The position numbers and the translations under genes are program-made. Shown one piece after another: positions 14,580-15,062 of a DNA stretch of 15,062 nt; the first letter of the stretch is position 1; the number at the start of each line of letters is the position of its first letter. This DNA comes from JAVJUS01 sp040220455. Its GTDB lineage: Bacteria > Pseudomonadota > Alphaproteobacteria > DSM-16000 > Inquilinaceae. The stretch is from NCBI GenBank assembly GCA_040220455.1, contig JAVJUS010000056.1, positions 1-15,062 of the forward strand. Direction: 5' to 3'. The notes under the pieces are model-generated. The model ran no database searches. It saw only the letters and a list, made by a program, of their open reading frames with translations, and had not been told where the DNA came from.

Positions 14580-15062
14580 ATGGAGCTGACCGGCTATACC
14601 GACCGCTGGACCGTCCACCCGGGCGAGACGATCGCGTTCCATGTCCACTGCACGGCGCCGCGCTACGAGGCGGCGCTCGTCCGGCTGATCCACGGCGATA
14701 CCAACCCGCTCGGCCCGGGCTTCAAGGAGGTCGCGGTCGAAAGCCCGCTCGACGGGACGTACGACGGCGAGGCACGGACGATCCGCAAGGGCTCCTGCGC
14801 GGTGCTGCCATGCCCGCCGTCCGACGGGCCGGTGACGCTCGAGCTCTGGCTGCGCCCGACGCTGCCGGGGCCCGAGCGCCAGGGCATCGCCGTGTGGACC
14901 GACGCGGCGGGCGCGCCCGTGCTGGGCCTGTTCCTGGCGCCCGACGGCACGGTGGAGGCCGGCGGGGCCGGCGCGCCGGCGGTCCGCGCGCCGCGCCCGC
15001 TTGCCGTCGACCGGTGGCACCGCCTGGCGCTGGCGATCGACCCGGGCGCCGGGAGTCTGGCC
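14580..15062 (+). CDS. N,N-dimethylformamidase large-subunit-like protein (N-terminal part, cut by window end)
   Basis: The frame is open from ATG 14580 to the window edge, giving the first 161 residues of a longer protein. A strong ribosome binding site (GGGGAGGG, 14565-14572) lies upstream. The start resembles the N-terminal region of the N,N-dimethylformamidase large (beta) subunit from memory: GYTDRWTVHPGETIAFHV (5-22), then LVRLIHGDTNPLGPGFKE (33-50) and, further on, a concanavalin/LamG-like segment with PGPERQGIAVW. The known enzyme hydrolyses dimethylformamide to dimethylamine and formate with a mononuclear iron site in its C-terminal domain, which lies outside the window. No gene for the small subunit precedes it. 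The actual substrate is probably another amide, linked to the importer just upstream. Family call fairly sure, activity inferred. Confidence 0.8.
   Translation, partial: MELTGYTDRWTVHPGETIAFHVHCTAPRYEAALVRLIHGDTNPLGPGFKEVAVESPLDGTYDGEARTIRKGSCAVLPCPPSDGPVTLELWLRPTLPGPERQGIAVWTDAAGAPVLGLFLAPDGTVEAGGAGAPAVRAPRPLAVDRWHRLALAIDPGAGSLA

Noticed and set aside
1..15062. CRISPR array, tRNA/rRNA genes, transposases, phage or defence genes
   Set aside because: None seen on reading the window. All gene products are transport, metabolic or regulatory, and no inverted terminal repeats or direct target duplications were noticed.

Overview
The window is GC-rich DNA (roughly 70% by eye) from a Gram-negative bacterium. 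Codons end strongly in G or C, there is a Tat-exported periplasmic binding protein, and genes are packed nose to tail on one strand. Together this suggests an alphaproteobacterium of the Rhodospirillales type, but the sequence does not prove it. All thirteen genes I can support lie on the + strand. They read as one accessory catabolic island for uptake and breakdown of an amide-type nitrogen compound.

Layout. (1) 1-191 is low-complexity C/G-rich DNA with a perfect inverted repeat and a run of 14 C; no gene is visible. (2) 192-2629 encodes two permeases flanking an ATPase, all of the nitrate/sulfonate/taurine (SsuB/SsuC) ABC importer type. Their binding protein is not in the window. (3) 2652-3470 is an L-aspartate dehydrogenase-like gene, followed directly by a strong hairpin that probably ends this unit. 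(4) 3471-3601 is a control region with a perfect palindromic operator. (5) 3602-10116 is a second unit: RraA-like aldolase/decarboxylase, short-chain dehydrogenase, HyuA-like and HyuB-like subunits of an ATP-dependent cyclic-amide hydrolase (hydantoinase/oxoprolinase family), and a LacI-family repressor. (6) 10117-10278 is a second control region with a good sigma70-type promoter and a near-identical operator. (7) 10279-14563 is a third unit encoding a complete spermidine/putrescine-type ABC importer: ATPase, Tat-secreted binding protein and two permeases. (8) From 14580 to the window edge is the N-terminal part of a protein like the large subunit of N,N-dimethylformamidase.

How the parts may work together (inference). 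The LacI-family protein probably represses both its own operon and the transporter/amidohydrolase operon through the shared motif GATGTTTAACG(T/A)TAAA. The inducer would be the transported compound or a breakdown product. The importer brings in an amide or cyclic amide/imide. HyuAB would open a ring with ATP, and the dimethylformamidase-like enzyme would cleave a linear amide. The dehydrogenase, aspartate dehydrogenase-like enzyme and RraA-like aldolase/decarboxylase would take the carbon skeleton to central metabolism, for example aspartate to oxaloacetate to pyruvate. The true substrate cannot be read from the sequence. The combination of HyuAB, a DMFase-like enzyme, aspartate dehydrogenase, an RraA-like protein and two ABC importers is the most interesting aspect of the window.
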